Shown here one piece after another: positions 25,943 to 36,186 of a stretch of 64,000 nt of DNA. A program made the translations under genes and the position numbers. Location of the stretch: positions 372,001 through 436,000 of the forward strand of contig NZ_PVZG01000005.1 in assembly GCF_003002065.1 (NCBI RefSeq). Direction: 5' to 3'. A model generated the notes under the pieces. The model was not told the DNA's origin. It saw only the letters and a list, made by a program, of their open reading frames with translations, and searched no databases. How positions within the stretch are numbered: position 1 is the stretch's first letter; each line of letters begins with the position of its first letter. Origin of the DNA: Pseudosporangium ferrugineum. GTDB taxonomy: Bacteria; Actinomycetota; Actinomycetes; Mycobacteriales; Micromonosporaceae.

Positions 25943-26896
25943 CTACGAACGGTAGAGCCGGGCCACCACGTCCTCGATGTCCGGCTCGACCAGCGCCAGG
26001 TCCCGTACGGCGGCCAGCGACGTCAGCTCGGCGACCACCGCGCCGGCCACCGACGAGAGCAGGTCGAACGACGCGCGGTGCCCGCCGGCGTCCAGCGCGA
26101 CGAGTTCCGCCCCGGGCACGGCGAAGTCCGGTGCGAGCGGCGCGTCGAGGTCCACGACGAGACGGCGGCGGGAACCGTACCGGGCGTGCAGGGCCTCGAT
26201 CGTGCCGTCGTGCACCACCCGGCCGTGGTCGATCACCACCAGCCGCCGGCACAGCCGCTCGATGTCGGCGAGGTCGTGCGTGGTCAGCACCATGGTCACG
26301 TCGCCGGAACCGCCCAGCTCCGCGAGGAACGAGCGCACCGCCTGCTTGCTCACCACGTCCAGGCCGATCGTCGGCTCGTCCAGGAACAGCACCGACGGCC
26401 CGTGCAGCAGCGCGGCGGTCAGCTCGCCGCGCATCCGCTGGCCGAGCGACAACTGCCGGACCGGCGTGTCCAGGAACTCGTCCAGTTCCAGCAGCGCCCG
26501 GCACCGCCGCAGCCGCGCGGCGTGCGCCCCGGCCGGAACCCGGTAGACGTGCCGCAGCAGCGCGAACGAGTCCCGCAGCGGCAGATCCCACCACAGCTGC
26601 GAGCGCTGCCCGAACACCACGCCGATCGTCAGCGCGAGCCGGGTGCGCTGCGGCACCGGACTCAGCCCGCACACCGACACCTCGCCCGCCGACGGGGTCA
26701 GCACGCCGGTCAGCATCTTCAGCGTGGTCGACTTGCCGGCGCCGTTCGGCCCGATGTAACCGACCATCTCGCCGCGCTCGATGCCGAGGTCGATGCCGTC
26801 GACGGCCGTCACCGTGCGTTTCTCGCGGCGCAACCGCCCTCTGCCGACACGTACGGTGAAATCCTTGCGCAGCCCGCGCATCGCTATCACGCTCAT
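25943..26896 (-). CDS. ABC transporter ATP-binding protein (ABC-2 exporter type)
   Basis: 317 residues from ATG 26896, overlapping the preceding permease stop. Walker A GPNGAGKST (about 48-56), signature QLSLGQRMRGELTAALLHGP, Walker B VLFLDEPTIGLD and the H-loop TTHDL are all intact. A C-terminal ~70-residue extension is of the type seen in ABC-2 drug or polysaccharide exporters. It energises the two permeases encoded upstream in the same operon. The exported substrate is unknown. Confidence 0.92.
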   Translation of the reverse strand: MSVIAMRGLRKDFTVRVGRGRLRREKRTVTAVDGIDLGIERGEMVGYIGPNGAGKSTTLKMLTGVLTPSAGEVSVCGLSPVPQRTRLALTIGVVFGQRSQLWWDLPLRDSFALLRHVYRVPAGAHAARLRRCRALLELDEFLDTPVRQLSLGQRMRGELTAALLHGPSVLFLDEPTIGLDVVSKQAVRSFLAELGGSGDVTMVLTTHDLADIERLCRRLVVIDHGRVVHDGTIEALHARYGSRRRLVVDLDAPLAPDFAVPGAELVALDAGGHRASFDLLSSVAGAVVAELTSLAAVRDLALVEPDIEDVVARLYRS

Positions 26897-27693
26897 GAAC
26901 CCGTACTCCGGTAGTGCCTGATCCCGGTCCGCCACACGACGGCGGCAATACCGGCCGCGACCAGGGCGACCAAGGGTGAGAGAAAGCCCGCCCAGGCGGG
27001 CAGGCCGAGCGGGTCGGCGCGGCCCAGGAGCGCCAGCGCCGGCTGATAGGCCACGAAACCGAAGCCCATCGCGTACGCGAAAAGCCCGCGGAACCACCCT
27101 GAGTAGACGGGGGTCGGATACGCGGTGAAGTCGCGACCGCCGTACGTGAACGCGTGGCCGATCTCGCCGGACTCCACCCACCAGAAGGCGAGGCTGGCGC
27201 TGATCACGAAGATGGCACCGAAGAACACCGCGCCGGCGAGCGGGGCGGACACCACGAGCAGCGCCCGGCCCGGCGTCCACTCGACGTGGTTCAGCCGCAG
27301 CGCCACGACCAGCACGGAGACGGCCACGACGGCGCGCAGCGCCTTGCGCACCGGCAGGTCCATGAGCACCAGCTGGGGCAGCGCCGCCAGCGGACGGACC
27401 AGCACGGCGTCCATCGTGCCGGTGCGCACGTACGTCTTGAGCCGGTCGATGTTGCCCACGGTCAGGTCGGCGAGCGCGAACCCGCACGACGACAGGCTCA
27501 CCACCAGCAGACCCTGGGCGAGGGTGAACCCGGCCACCGACCGGGTCGCCCGGAACAGCACGAGCACGGCGAGGACGTCCAGCACCGTACCGAAGAGGTT
27601 CGTGACCAGGTCGGCCACGAACGACGCCCGGTACGAGGCCACCGAACGGAACTGCCCGGAGAACAGCGCCGCGTACGCCCGCAGCTCACCCAC
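26893..27693 (-). CDS. ABC-2 type permease (DUF990-like), second permease
   Basis: 266 residues and about six transmembrane segments. The N-terminus MGELRAYAALFSGQFRSVASYRASFVADL and the internal LKTYVRTGTMDAVLVRPL segment fit the DUF990/ABC-2 permease family. It overlaps the first permease by eight bases and the ATPase by four. The two non-identical permeases probably form a heterodimer. Confidence 0.88.
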   Translation of the reverse strand: MGELRAYAALFSGQFRSVASYRASFVADLVTNLFGTVLDVLAVLVLFRATRSVAGFTLAQGLLVVSLSSCGFALADLTVGNIDRLKTYVRTGTMDAVLVRPLAALPQLVLMDLPVRKALRAVVAVSVLVVALRLNHVEWTPGRALLVVSAPLAGAVFFGAIFVISASLAFWWVESGEIGHAFTYGGRDFTAYPTPVYSGWFRGLFAYAMGFGFVAYQPALALLGRADPLGLPAWAGFLSPLVALVAAGIAAVVWRTGIRHYRSTGS

Positions 27694-28546
27694 CCTGCGC
27701 CACCAGCCGGCGCTCGGCCCGGCGCTGCACGAACACCGCGGCCGTGATCAGCGCCGTCGCCCACACCGCCTGCAACGCCACCAGGCCCAGCTGCACCGGC
27801 GCCGGATCGCGCTCCACGAGCACGTCGAGCGGCGTCTGCAGCAGCCCCGGGAACGGCGTGGCGACCCAGAGCAGCACCGCCAGCCAGTCCGGCAGGAACC
27901 GCAGCGGGAAGTACAGGCCGGCCAGGACCCCCGCCGACAACGTCCAGAGCGCGATCGGGCCGCGCGCGTCGTGCAGCCAGTACGCCGTGGCGTTCACCAG
28001 GAACCGCAGGCCCAGGCTCGCGACCACGGCCAGCACGATCGACAGCGCAAAGAGCGGGACGGTGAACCAGCGGCTGGGGGCGTACAGATCGAAGAAAAGC
28101 GCGCCGACCGCGAGCGGCGGCAGAAACCGGAAAATCATCGCATGCCCGGCTCGCCCCAGGTCAGGGGCGAGATAACCGACGATCGGGGGTACGGGCCGGA
28201 GCAGGTCGGCGGCCACGTCGCCGGACCGGATCCGATCCGCCAGCTCGGTCCAGCCCCACAGCGACACTACGGTGAGCAACCCCTGCCCCACCCAGACGAA
28301 CGACGCGAGCTGTTCGGCGCCGTAACCGCCCGGCCGTCCCCCCGCCGCGCCCGCCGCCACCGCGAGCAGCACGTAACACCTGAGGAACCCGAAGACGGTG
28401 TTCGTGAACGATCCGGCTATGGTCGCCTGCCGGTAGGTCGCGTACCTCCGGAAACCCGACCATGAAAGCGCACCGAACGTGCTGACCCAGTCCCGGAACG
28501 GACGGCGGGGAGAGATCACAGGCACCCTGGCGTCGAGCCCGTCCAC
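27686..28546 (-). CDS. ABC-2 type permease, first permease
   Basis: 286 residues from GTG 28546, with AGAGGAG upstream. The same family pattern as the following gene (RYATYRQATIAGSFTNTVFGF, LADRIRSGDVAADLLRPV, FYPLRFLP-like PLRFLPDWL) with six hydrophobic segments. It is the first gene of a compact three-gene exporter operon reading permease, permease, ATPase. Confidence 0.88.
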   Translation of the reverse strand: MDGLDARVPVISPRRPFRDWVSTFGALSWSGFRRYATYRQATIAGSFTNTVFGFLRCYVLLAVAAGAAGGRPGGYGAEQLASFVWVGQGLLTVVSLWGWTELADRIRSGDVAADLLRPVPPIVGYLAPDLGRAGHAMIFRFLPPLAVGALFFDLYAPSRWFTVPLFALSIVLAVVASLGLRFLVNATAYWLHDARGPIALWTLSAGVLAGLYFPLRFLPDWLAVLLWVATPFPGLLQTPLDVLVERDPAPVQLGLVALQAVWATALITAAVFVQRRAERRLVAQGG

Positions 28547-28690
28547 GCCGTTAATCTCCTCTCACAACCCCCGCAGCGGAGCCGGGCGACTGTACCCGGT
28601 GCGCCGCCCAGCCACCGAGCAATTTCCGACAAGGTGGAAACCCGTCGTGACGCAGCGTAGCCAGGCATCCGGCACCCTCGTGGTCGCCCG

Positions 28691-31600
28691 ATGAACGGCT
28701 GGAGCTCGCACGTGGGCGCGGGCGGCTGGGACGACGAACCCGCCTGGGTGTACGAGATCACCTGGGAGTGGGAACCCACCCCCGGCCAGCGCTACCCGGG
28801 CGACCCGGGCCGGCGCCGGGCGGTGCACCACCCGGTCTGGGACGCGTCGGCGGCGGCCTCCGCGGCAGCCGCCTGGGACGCGGACTTCAAGGCGATCGCC
28901 CAGGCGTCGGGCCCGCCGGCCGGCCCGGTGTCATCACCGCCCGTATCCGCCCCACCGGCCCGCCCGATCTCCCCGGCAGCGGGCCGGGCCACGGTCGGCC
29001 GCCCGCCGCAGCCACCGCCGGCCTGGCACGGGCCGGCGCAGTCTTCGCAGCCCCCTCATCCTTCCCAGTCCTCTCATCCCGCTCAGCCCTCTCATCCCGC
29101 TCAGCCTCCGCGGCCCGAGCCGTCGTGGAACCGGCCTGACCCGTCGGGCCGGTCGCGGCCGTCGTGGAACCCGCCGCAGCAGCCCTCTCCCCCCTCCTGG
29201 AATCAGCCGGAGCAGCCCTCGCGCGCGGAACCGTCCTGGAACCGGGCCGTACCCCTGCCCGAGCGGCTGCCCGAGCCGGAGCGGCGCGCCCCCGGGCAGC
29301 GCCCGGAGGTCCCCGGCCCGGAGCCGATGCCCGCCGCCCGGCCCGACGAGCCCTTCTACGGCCCGTACTCCCAGCGCGGCCCCGGACAGGAGCGGGCACC
29401 CCGCCCGACGCCCCCGGACCCGAGCTGGGCCGCGCCGGTCGATCCCCGCCCGGTCACCCCGCTCGGTCCCCGGCCCACGGGTCCGCAGCCGCAGTCGGGC
29501 CCGCCGTACCCGGGCGACTCCCGCTGGGCCGCACCGGCCGATCACCGCTACAGCGACCGGCCCGGTACGAGCGCCGAACCACGCTCGGGAGCGCCACGGC
29601 CCTACCCGCCGGCGCCGGCGCAGCCGTACCGCCCGGAACCGCAGCGGCCCGAGTCCCTGCACCAGGCCCCGCGGCCCGATCTGCCGCAGCGGCCCGAGTC
29701 GCTCCACCATGCCCAGCGACCCGACCTCGCCCAGCGACCCGATCCGGTCCACCGGTCCGAGACGCTGCACCAGACGCAGCGGCCCGAACCGACGCGCCCT
29801 GCCCCGCAGCCGGAGGCGCCGCGGCCCGTGCAGCGGCCGGAGTCGCTGCACCAGGCCCCGCGGCCCGAGCCGACGCGCCCCGCGCAGCGGCCGGAGTCCC
29901 TCCACCAGGCACCGCGGCCGGAGCCGGTGCAGCCGCCGCGCTCGAACCCGCCCGCCACCCCGTTCGCGCCCCAGCCGGAATTCCGGCACGGCGCCCCGAC
30001 ACCCACCCAGCCGGAGACCCGCCGCCCGCTGGACGACCGCCCGGCAGCGTTCTCGGACGACCGCCCGCCACGCCGGGGCGCCCACAGCGCGGAACCCCCG
30101 ACCGACCCCCGCTTCCCGGTCCCACTCCGCCCGGCGGCGGAGCCGCAGCCCACCCGCCCGCAGCCCACCCAGCCGCCGGCCCAGCCTCAGCCCGGCCATC
30201 CCCAGCCCGCGCGGCCTCAGCCCACCCAGCCGCCGGCCCAGCCTCAGCCCACCCAATCCCAGCCCGCCCGACCTCAGCCCACCCAGCCGTCGGGTAGTCC
30301 GCAGCCGCCGGCGCCGGTCGTGGTCGCGCAGCAGCCGCCGCCTCCGGTGGTCCGCCCGACCTCGGCCCAGCCCGCACCGCCGGTCGTGCGCCCCGCGCCG
30401 ACCGAGCCGGCCCCGCCGGCCGCCCGCCCGACGCCGGCCCAACCGGCCCACTTCCGCCCGGCGCCGCCGTCACACCCCTACGAGCCCCAGCCCCGGCACG
30501 CCCCCACCCCGGACGACCGCCGGCCGACCCCTTCGCCCACGCCAGCGGTGGCACCAGCCCCTTCCACGGCGCCCACACCCGCCCCTGTGGACGCTCCGGC
30601 CCCGACCCCTACGCCGGCACCGCCGGCCACCACGCCGGCCCCGCAGCCCACGCCGACGCCTGCACCGACGCCGGCTCCCGCTCCGACACCAGCACCAGCA
30701 CCGGCACCGGCACCGGCACCCACTCCAGCGCCAACGCCCACTCCCACGCCGATGCCGACTCCCCCGGCGACGCCCACGCCCGCTGCCACCTCCACGTCTG
30801 CGCCCACGCCGGCCGCCACGCCCGCTCCTACCCCCACGTCTGCGCCCACGCCGGCCCCAACGCCCGCTCCCACGCCGGGCCCAACGCCCACTCCTACCCC
30901 CACGTCTCCGCCCACGCCGGCCCCAACGCCCGCTGCCACGCCGGCGCCCGCGCCTACTCCCGCGCCTGCGTCACCGCCCGCTTCCACGCCGGCCGCCGCT
31001 CCCACACCGGCGCCCGCTCCTACGTCGGCGTTGTCGGCCGCACCGGCTCCTGCTGTCACACCGGTCGCGTCTGTCGCGGCGGCGCCGCCTGCTGCTCAGC
31101 CGGAGGCGGCCGGCCTGCCCACCAAGCCGGCGGAAGCGGCCAGCGCGCCGACAGCGCCTCAGGCTGCGGCTGCTCCGGTTCCGGTGATTCCGGAGGCGCC
31201 CGTTTCAGCGGTGCCCGTGTCGGCCGACCCCGTGGTCGCAGCACCGGCGCCCGAGGCGTCCGAGGCCGCGGCGGCCCTGACACCCGAGGAGCCGGCAGCC
31301 GCAGCAACGCTGCCCGAGAAACCCGTAGCCGCACCAACGGTGCTCGAAGAGCCGGTAACCGCGGCAACGTTGTCCGAGGATCCGGTGGTTGAAGAGCCGG
31401 TATCTGACGGGGTCCCGGCGGAAAGCGCGACGGAGGAACCGCCCGCTGCGGAGAGCGCGCCGGCTGATGGCGCGCCCGAGGTCAGGGCTGAGCCCGAGGC
31501 TCGGGACGAGCCCGAGGCCGACACCGAACCGGAGGCCGGCACAAAGGCGCGAACCGAAGTCGACGCCCCGGTCGAAGCCGAGGCCGCAGTCGAGACCGAG

Positions 31601-33658
31601 GCCGGCGCTGAGGTCGAGGCCGCAGCCGGGACCGAAGCTGAAGCTGAGGCCGAAGTCAGCGCCGAGCGCGAGGCGGGATCGGAGAGCAACGCCGACGCGG
31701 TGGGCTCCGAGGTTGCGAGGTCCGGCGAGGTGGCCGGTGTCGAGCGGCCGGTGGACGAGGTCGAGTCTGTCGATGAGACCGGCAGTGGCGACACGGAGGA
31801 GCCGGCCGGCGAGGTCGTCCCGGCGGAAACCGTCCAGGCCGAAACCGCCCAGGCAGAGACCGTCCCGGCCGGGGACATCCCGGCGGAGGACGGCACGGCC
31901 GAGGACGGCGCGGCGGAAATTGGTGGGGGGACGGGCGATGCTGGGGAGGACGGGCGAGGGCTCGGGTGGCTGCTGTCGCTGAGTGGGCTGGGGGCGGTTA
32001 CTCCGGAGCCTGAGGGGGTGCCCGTTTCGCCCGCTCCTGAGGCGCCGGTCAGCGCGCCGCCCGTGGTGGAGGAGGTTCCGGTCAGCGGGGGTGCTCCCGT
32101 ACGGACGGATTGGTTTTCGCCGTCGGCCGAGACCGCGATCGTCACGCCTCGGGAGACCGAGCCGGGACACGAGGCCGCGAACAAGGGCGAGAACGAGGCC
32201 GAGGCCGAGGCTGAGAACAAGGCTGAGGCTGAGAACAAGGCCGGGACGGAGCGGGAGGCCGAGGGCAGGGCTGTTCTCGCGCCGAGTCAGCAGCTGCCCG
32301 CCCTCTCCGTTCCCCCTCCGCCGGAGCCGGAGCTCGAGCCGCAGCCTCGGCTCGTCGATCCGGAGCAGGTGCTGGCGGCGTACCCGTGGGTGGTTGATCC
32401 GGTCACCCTGCGGGAGACCGCCGGGGAGCCGGAGCGGCTGCGGGCCGTGCGGGATCGGTTGACCGACAAGGTGGAGTATGCCGAGCGGGATGCCGTGCGG
32501 GCGCGGTTGCTGAGCCTGCGGGCCGTGGTCAGCCGGGTGCTGGGCGACTACGGGTGGGCGCTCGCCGACGGGCGGGAGGCGTTGCGGCACGCCGAGGCTA
32601 CCGGGGAGCTCAGGCGGATCGCGATCGTGCAGGCCCGGCTGGCTCATGTGCAGCAGTGGCGGGGGGATTTCGCCGAGGCCGACCGGCTGTACGAGGAGGC
32701 GAACTCCGTCGAGCTGCCCGGGCGGTTGCGGGCCGAGATGCACGTGCATGCCGGGAAGTCCTGTTACGACCAGGGGCGGTATCTCGAGGCGTGCAACCAC
32801 TTCGAGCAGGCGCTGGAGTTGCGGCGGGTCGAGGATCCGGAGCTGGTGGCGCGGACCGAGGCCGCGCTCGACGCCGTCATGGCGCGGGTGCAGGAGACCG
32901 GGTGGGGACCCTATCCGCGGTCGCGGGAGGAGATTCTGCAGCAGAGCCGTCCGCCGCAGCCAGCCACCGACTACCGGACCGGGCTTTTCGGGTACGCCGA
33001 CAGCAACGGCGACGTCGTCATCCCCGAGACCTACGCCGCCGCCCAGCCGTTCCACGAGGGCGCCGCCTGGGTACGCCGGCCCGGCACCGCCTCCTGGGAG
33101 CTCATCGACGAGCGGGGGGCGCTGCTGCTGGACGCCTCGTCCGGGTACAAGCAGGTGCTGCCGTTCTCGGACGGGCTGGCCTGGGTGTCGCGGGAGCCGG
33201 TCGGCGGGTGGTTCGCCGTCGACTGGCACAACCGGGTCATCGTGCCGGGCGGGTTCGAGGAGGTGCGGCCGTTCCGGCAGGGCCTGGCGGCGGTGCAGCG
33301 CGGCGGCTGGGGCGCCGTGGACCGGCACGGGCGGATCGTGGTGCCGCTGAAGTTCCGCGGGTTCGCCACGGCGCTGACCGCGGGCGGGCCGGTGGACGGG
33401 TTCACCGACGAGGGGCTGGCGGTGGTGGACGCGGGCGACCGGTTCGGCGTCGTCGACCGTACGGGGCAGCTGCTCATCCCGCCGGTGCACGCCGAGCTGT
33501 TCATCCACCCGGTCGCGTACGTGATCCGGGACCGGGAGGGGCTGTGGGGCGCGCTCGACCGGCAGGGTGACCCGATCGTCGACGTGGCGTACCCGAAACC
33601 CGCCGACGTGGTGCGGGAGATCGACCGCCTGCTCGCCGATACCCGGCCGGTTCTGTAA
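28691..33658 (+). CDS. Giant proline-rich / acidic / TPR / WG-repeat protein
   Basis: 1655 residues, the largest gene here. The N-terminal ~60 residues are folded-looking ([20 protein letters not shown]). Residues ~77-827 are extremely Pro/Ala/Thr/Gln-rich with recurring [12 protein letters not shown]-type and later (T)PAPTP-type repeats. Residues ~850-1205 are acidic (E/A/V-rich). Residues ~1237-1414 look like TPR-type helices ([37 protein letters not shown]-like). Residues ~1427-1637 carry about five WG repeats ([60 protein letters not shown]). No signal peptide or membrane helix is seen. It probably works as a cytosolic scaffold; its function is not known. Confidence 0.88.
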   Translation: MNGWSSHVGAGGWDDEPAWVYEITWEWEPTPGQRYPGDPGRRRAVHHPVWDASAAASAAAAWDADFKAIAQASGPPAGPVSSPPVSAPPARPISPAAGRATVGRPPQPPPAWHGPAQSSQPPHPSQSSHPAQPSHPAQPPRPEPSWNRPDPSGRSRPSWNPPQQPSPPSWNQPEQPSRAEPSWNRAVPLPERLPEPERRAPGQRPEVPGPEPMPAARPDEPFYGPYSQRGPGQERAPRPTPPDPSWAAPVDPRPVTPLGPRPTGPQPQSGPPYPGDSRWAAPADHRYSDRPGTSAEPRSGAPRPYPPAPAQPYRPEPQRPESLHQAPRPDLPQRPESLHHAQRPDLAQRPDPVHRSETLHQTQRPEPTRPAPQPEAPRPVQRPESLHQAPRPEPTRPAQRPESLHQAPRPEPVQPPRSNPPATPFAPQPEFRHGAPTPTQPETRRPLDDRPAAFSDDRPPRRGAHSAEPPTDPRFPVPLRPAAEPQPTRPQPTQPPAQPQPGHPQPARPQPTQPPAQPQPTQSQPARPQPTQPSGSPQPPAPVVVAQQPPPPVVRPTSAQPAPPVVRPAPTEPAPPAARPTPAQPAHFRPAPPSHPYEPQPRHAPTPDDRRPTPSPTPAVAPAPSTAPTPAPVDAPAPTPTPAPPATTPAPQPTPTPAPTPAPAPTPAPAPAPAPAPTPAPTPTPTPMPTPPATPTPAATSTSAPTPAATPAPTPTSAPTPAPTPAPTPGPTPTPTPTSPPTPAPTPAATPAPAPTPAPASPPASTPAAAPTPAPAPTSALSAAPAPAVTPVASVAAAPPAAQPEAAGLPTKPAEAASAPTAPQAAAAPVPVIPEAPVSAVPVSADPVVAAPAPEASEAAAALTPEEPAAAATLPEKPVAAPTVLEEPVTAATLSEDPVVEEPVSDGVPAESATEEPPAAESAPADGAPEVRAEPEARDEPEADTEPEAGTKARTEVDAPVEAEAAVETEAGAEVEAAAGTEAEAEAEVSAEREAGSESNADAVGSEVARSGEVAGVERPVDEVESVDETGSGDTEEPAGEVVPAETVQAETAQAETVPAGDIPAEDGTAEDGAAEIGGGTGDAGEDGRGLGWLLSLSGLGAVTPEPEGVPVSPAPEAPVSAPPVVEEVPVSGGAPVRTDWFSPSAETAIVTPRETEPGHEAANKGENEAEAEAENKAEAENKAGTEREAEGRAVLAPSQQLPALSVPPPPEPELEPQPRLVDPEQVLAAYPWVVDPVTLRETAGEPERLRAVRDRLTDKVEYAERDAVRARLLSLRAVVSRVLGDYGWALADGREALRHAEATGELRRIAIVQARLAHVQQWRGDFAEADRLYEEANSVELPGRLRAEMHVHAGKSCYDQGRYLEACNHFEQALELRRVEDPELVARTEAALDAVMARVQETGWGPYPRSREEILQQSRPPQPATDYRTGLFGYADSNGDVVIPETYAAAQPFHEGAAWVRRPGTASWELIDERGALLLDASSGYKQVLPFSDGLAWVSREPVGGWFAVDWHNRVIVPGGFEEVRPFRQGLAAVQRGGWGAVDRHGRIVVPLKFRGFATALTAGGPVDGFTDEGLAVVDAGDRFGVVDRTGQLLIPPVHAELFIHPVAYVIRDREGLWGALDRQGDPIVDVAYPKPADVVREIDRLLADTRPVL

Positions 33659-33666
33659 GGGGCGGG

Positions 33667-33672
33667 TAGGGT
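33667..33672 (+). promoter_or_regulatory. -10 element (TAGGGT) of a probable leaderless promoter for the aldo/keto reductase
   Basis: TAGGGT ends eight bases before ATG 33681. A weak GAGG lies in between, so a very short leader is also possible. Confidence 0.4.
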
Positions 33673-33680
33673 CCGAGGTC

Positions 33681-34679
33681 ATGGAGTTCCGTCACCTCGG
33701 CCGTTCCGGCCTCATGATCAGCGAGATCGCGTACGGCAACTGGATCACCCACGGTTCCCAGGTCGAGGAGGACGCCGCCGCCGCGTGCGTGCGGGCCGCC
33801 CTCGACGTGGGCATCACCACCTTCGACACCGCGGACGCGTACGCCGGCACCCGCGCCGAGGAAGTCCTCGGCCGCGCGCTCAAGGGCGAGCGCCGCGAAG
33901 GGCTGGAGATCTTCACGAAGGTCTTCTGGCCGACCGGGCCGGGCCCGAACGACCGCGCCCTGTCCCGTAAGCACGTCATGGAGTCGATCAACGGTTCGCT
34001 GCGCCGGCTGCAGCTGGACTACGTCGACCTGTACCAGGCGCACCGCTACGACTACTCGACGCCGCTCGAGGAGACGATGCAGGCGTTCGCCGACATCGTG
34101 CACTCCGGCAAGGCGCTCTACATCGGCGTCTCCGAGTGGACCGCCTCGGAGATCCGGGCCGGCTGGGAGCTCGCCCAGGACCTGAAGATCCAGCTCGTCT
34201 CGAACCAGCCGCAGTACTCGATGCTGTGGCGGGTCATCGAGGCGGAGGTGGTGCCGGTGTGCGAGGAACTGGGCCTGGGCCAGGTCGTCTTCTCCCCGGT
34301 CGCGCAGGGCGTGCTGACCGGCAAGTACGAGCCGGGCAAGCAGCCGCCGGCGGGCTCGCGGGCCACCGACGAGAAGTCGGGCGCGCAGTTCATCCAGCGC
34401 CTCATGACCGACGAGGTGCTGGGCACGGTGCAGCGGCTCAAGCCCCTCGCCGAGCAGGCCGGGCTGACCCTGGCGCAGCTGGCGGTCGCCTGGGTGCTGC
34501 AGAACCCGAACGTCTCCGCGGCGATCGTGGGGGCGTCGCGGCCCGAGCAGGTCCGGGACAACGCCAAGGCTTCGGGCGTACGGCTGGAAGCGGACCTGAT
34601 GAAGGCGATCGACGACGTCATCGGTGGCATCGCCGAGCGCGACCCGGCGAAGACGGCCAGCCCCGCGAACCGTCCCTGA
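33681..34679 (+). CDS. Aldo/keto reductase (YghZ / Kv-beta-like)
   Basis: 332 residues, complete TIM barrel. FDTADAYAGTRAEEVLGRAL contains the catalytic Asp and Tyr. The catalytic Lys is in IFTKVFW, and the active-site position LYQAHRYD holds His. Other conserved parts are SNQPQYSML and the C-terminal NADPH-binding segment AAIVGASRPEQVRDN. It reduces aldehydes or methylglyoxal-like substrates with NADPH. The close match to Kv-beta/L-glyceraldehyde-3-P reductase types is by pattern only. Confidence 0.92.
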   Translation: MEFRHLGRSGLMISEIAYGNWITHGSQVEEDAAAACVRAALDVGITTFDTADAYAGTRAEEVLGRALKGERREGLEIFTKVFWPTGPGPNDRALSRKHVMESINGSLRRLQLDYVDLYQAHRYDYSTPLEETMQAFADIVHSGKALYIGVSEWTASEIRAGWELAQDLKIQLVSNQPQYSMLWRVIEAEVVPVCEELGLGQVVFSPVAQGVLTGKYEPGKQPPAGSRATDEKSGAQFIQRLMTDEVLGTVQRLKPLAEQAGLTLAQLAVAWVLQNPNVSAAIVGASRPEQVRDNAKASGVRLEADLMKAIDDVIGGIAERDPAKTASPANRP

Positions 34680-34714
34680 ACCGGTCCCCGGCGCGCGGGC
34701 ACCGCGCGCCGGGG

Positions 34715-34806
34715 CAGGCGGGCACCGCACGCCGCGGCAGGCGGGCACCGCACGCCGCGGCAGGCGGGCACCGCACGCCGCGGCAGGCGGGCACCGCACG
34801 CCGCGG
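34715..34806 (+). repeat. Four exact 23-base tandem copies
   Basis: The unit begins CAGGCGGGCACC and is 23 bases long. Copies start at 34715, 34738, 34761 and 34784, with a degenerate fifth copy just before. It fills the space between the convergent aldo/keto reductase and M50 protease genes and stops four bases before the protease stop codon. Confidence 0.95.
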
Positions 34807-34810
34807 CAGG

Positions 34811-35638
34811 TCAGACGTCGGACCAGAAGCGCATGTAGAACAGGCCGCCCTGGCCGATGTCCGGCACGCCGAGCAGGCCCGCGAGGAACCGCACCAGGTC
34901 GAAGAAGAGCACGTTGATCTCCGACTGCCAGAGCAGGACGAAGAGCAGGATGAAGCCGTACGGCGCGAAGAGGTTGTAGGCGCGCTGGTAGGGCGGGCTG
35001 AGCCACGGGTGCAGGATGTTGCCGCCGTCGAGGCCGGGCACCGGCAGCAGGTTCAGCACGCTCGCGGTCACCTGGAGGAAAGCCAGCGCGCCCAGGGCCA
35101 CCCAGAACGCGCCGTGCTCGCCGGCGACCGCGATCTGGCCGGAGCCGTCCCGGTAGAAGCCCACGTCGTCGCCCGCGCCGAAGGCGAACGGCGCCGCGAG
35201 CACCAGGGCGAAGAGCACGTTGGTGGCCGGTCCGGCCAGGCTGATCAGGGACTGCCTGAGCTTGCTGCGGACGTACGCGTGATCCACCCAGACCGCGCCG
35301 CCGGGCAGGCCGATGCCGCCGAGCACGACCGCGACCAGCGGCAGGACGATCGACAGCACGGGGTGGGTGTACTTCAGCGGGTTGAGCGTCAGGTAGCCGC
35401 GCTCGGCGACGCCGCGGTCCCCGGAGAAGTACGCCACCAGGGCGTGCGCGTACTCGTGCAGGCACAGCGACAGCACCCAGCCCGCGATGACGAGCAGGAA
35501 CACGTCGACGCGGACGTTGCCGTAGCCGGTCCACGTCATCCATCCGCTGACCGCGACGAGCGCGAGGATGCCGACGAAGACCGGGCTCGGCAGGAAGGCG
35601 CTGCGCGGCGTGCCGCGGCTGACCTGGAAGCTGCTCAC
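34811..35638 (-). CDS. M50 family site-2-type metalloprotease
   Basis: 275 residues with six or so transmembrane helices. The zinc site is complete: HEYAH within LSLCLHEYAHALVAYF, and the second ligand motif NLLPVPGLDGG in a later helix. It is the short, PDZ-less type related to SpoIVFB/Rip3-like proteins without CBS domains. Such enzymes cut within membranes or near the membrane surface; the substrate is unknown. Its start overlaps the stop of the preceding small gene by four bases. Confidence 0.92.
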   Translation of the reverse strand: MSSFQVSRGTPRSAFLPSPVFVGILALVAVSGWMTWTGYGNVRVDVFLLVIAGWVLSLCLHEYAHALVAYFSGDRGVAERGYLTLNPLKYTHPVLSIVLPLVAVVLGGIGLPGGAVWVDHAYVRSKLRQSLISLAGPATNVLFALVLAAPFAFGAGDDVGFYRDGSGQIAVAGEHGAFWVALGALAFLQVTASVLNLLPVPGLDGGNILHPWLSPPYQRAYNLFAPYGFILLFVLLWQSEINVLFFDLVRFLAGLLGVPDIGQGGLFYMRFWSDV

Positions 35639-35832
35639 TCGGCCGGCAGCAGACTCATCTTGTAGTCGACCCGGTCGTCCTCGACCAGGGTGACCTGGGT
35701 GACCCCGGCGGCGGCCAGCTCACGCCACGCCTGGCCGATCCACGACTCGGCGTCTGCCTGGCTGCTGAACGTCTCGGCGGGCCCTGCCACAGGCTGCCCG
35801 TCGACGCCCTCGTACCGCCAACTCCACGGCAT
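35635..35832 (-). CDS. Small conserved protein coupled to the M50 protease
   Basis: 65 residues, soluble. The sequence has a WSWRYEG start, an FSSQADAESWIGQAWREL helix and a VTLVEDDRVDY strand. It looks like one small alpha/beta domain. The ATGA overlap with the protease start implies translational coupling, so it may act with or on the protease. No function is recognised. Confidence 0.75.
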   Translation of the reverse strand: MPWSWRYEGVDGQPVAGPAETFSSQADAESWIGQAWRELAAAGVTQVTLVEDDRVDYKMSLLPAE

Positions 35833-36186
35833 GCGGTCGCCCTCCTCGGTGTCCGACTGTGCTTGCGTCCCACCCTACGGTGTCGGCCGGCGGCACCCAT
35901 CGCGGGCGCGCGCGAACGATCGACCGCCGCCGAACCGCCCGGCCCCGCTCCGGGCGCGCGGGCCCGCTCCGGGCGCGCGGGTCCGCTCCGGGCGCGGCCG
36001 GTGCGCCGACGCCGGGCAGGTGCCGGGCCGGCGGGCGGGCCGGCGGGCCGGCGGGCGCGCGGGCCCGCTCCGGGCGCGGCCGGTGCGCCGGCACCGGGCA
36101 GGTGCCGGGCCGGCGGGCGGGCCGGTGAACGGACAGCCCCCGGGTCGGGCCGCGTGATCGCCGGGCGCGGATCTAAGGTACGGGGC
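35833..36186. other. Gene-free interval with a 65-base direct repeat
   Basis: Two near-identical ~65-base copies (35979-36042 and 36061-36125) sit among shorter CCGCTCCGGGCGCG units. No cobalamin riboswitch box is visible before the cob gene. The cobUT promoter lies at the right end. Confidence 0.75.
36174..36179 (+). promoter_or_regulatory. -10 element (TAAGGT) of a leaderless promoter for cobU-cobT
   Basis: TAAGGT ends seven bases before ATG 36187, with no Shine-Dalgarno sequence. Confidence 0.5.

Noticed and set aside
31205-33682. 825-codon open frame opposite the WG-repeat gene
   Set aside because: No domain; the plus-strand frame has clear WG repeats, so this is a shadow.
35833-36186. 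Possible cobalamin riboswitch before cobU-cobT
   Set aside because: No B12-box-like conserved stretch is visible, and the TAAGGT box predicts a leaderless transcript without room for an aptamer.
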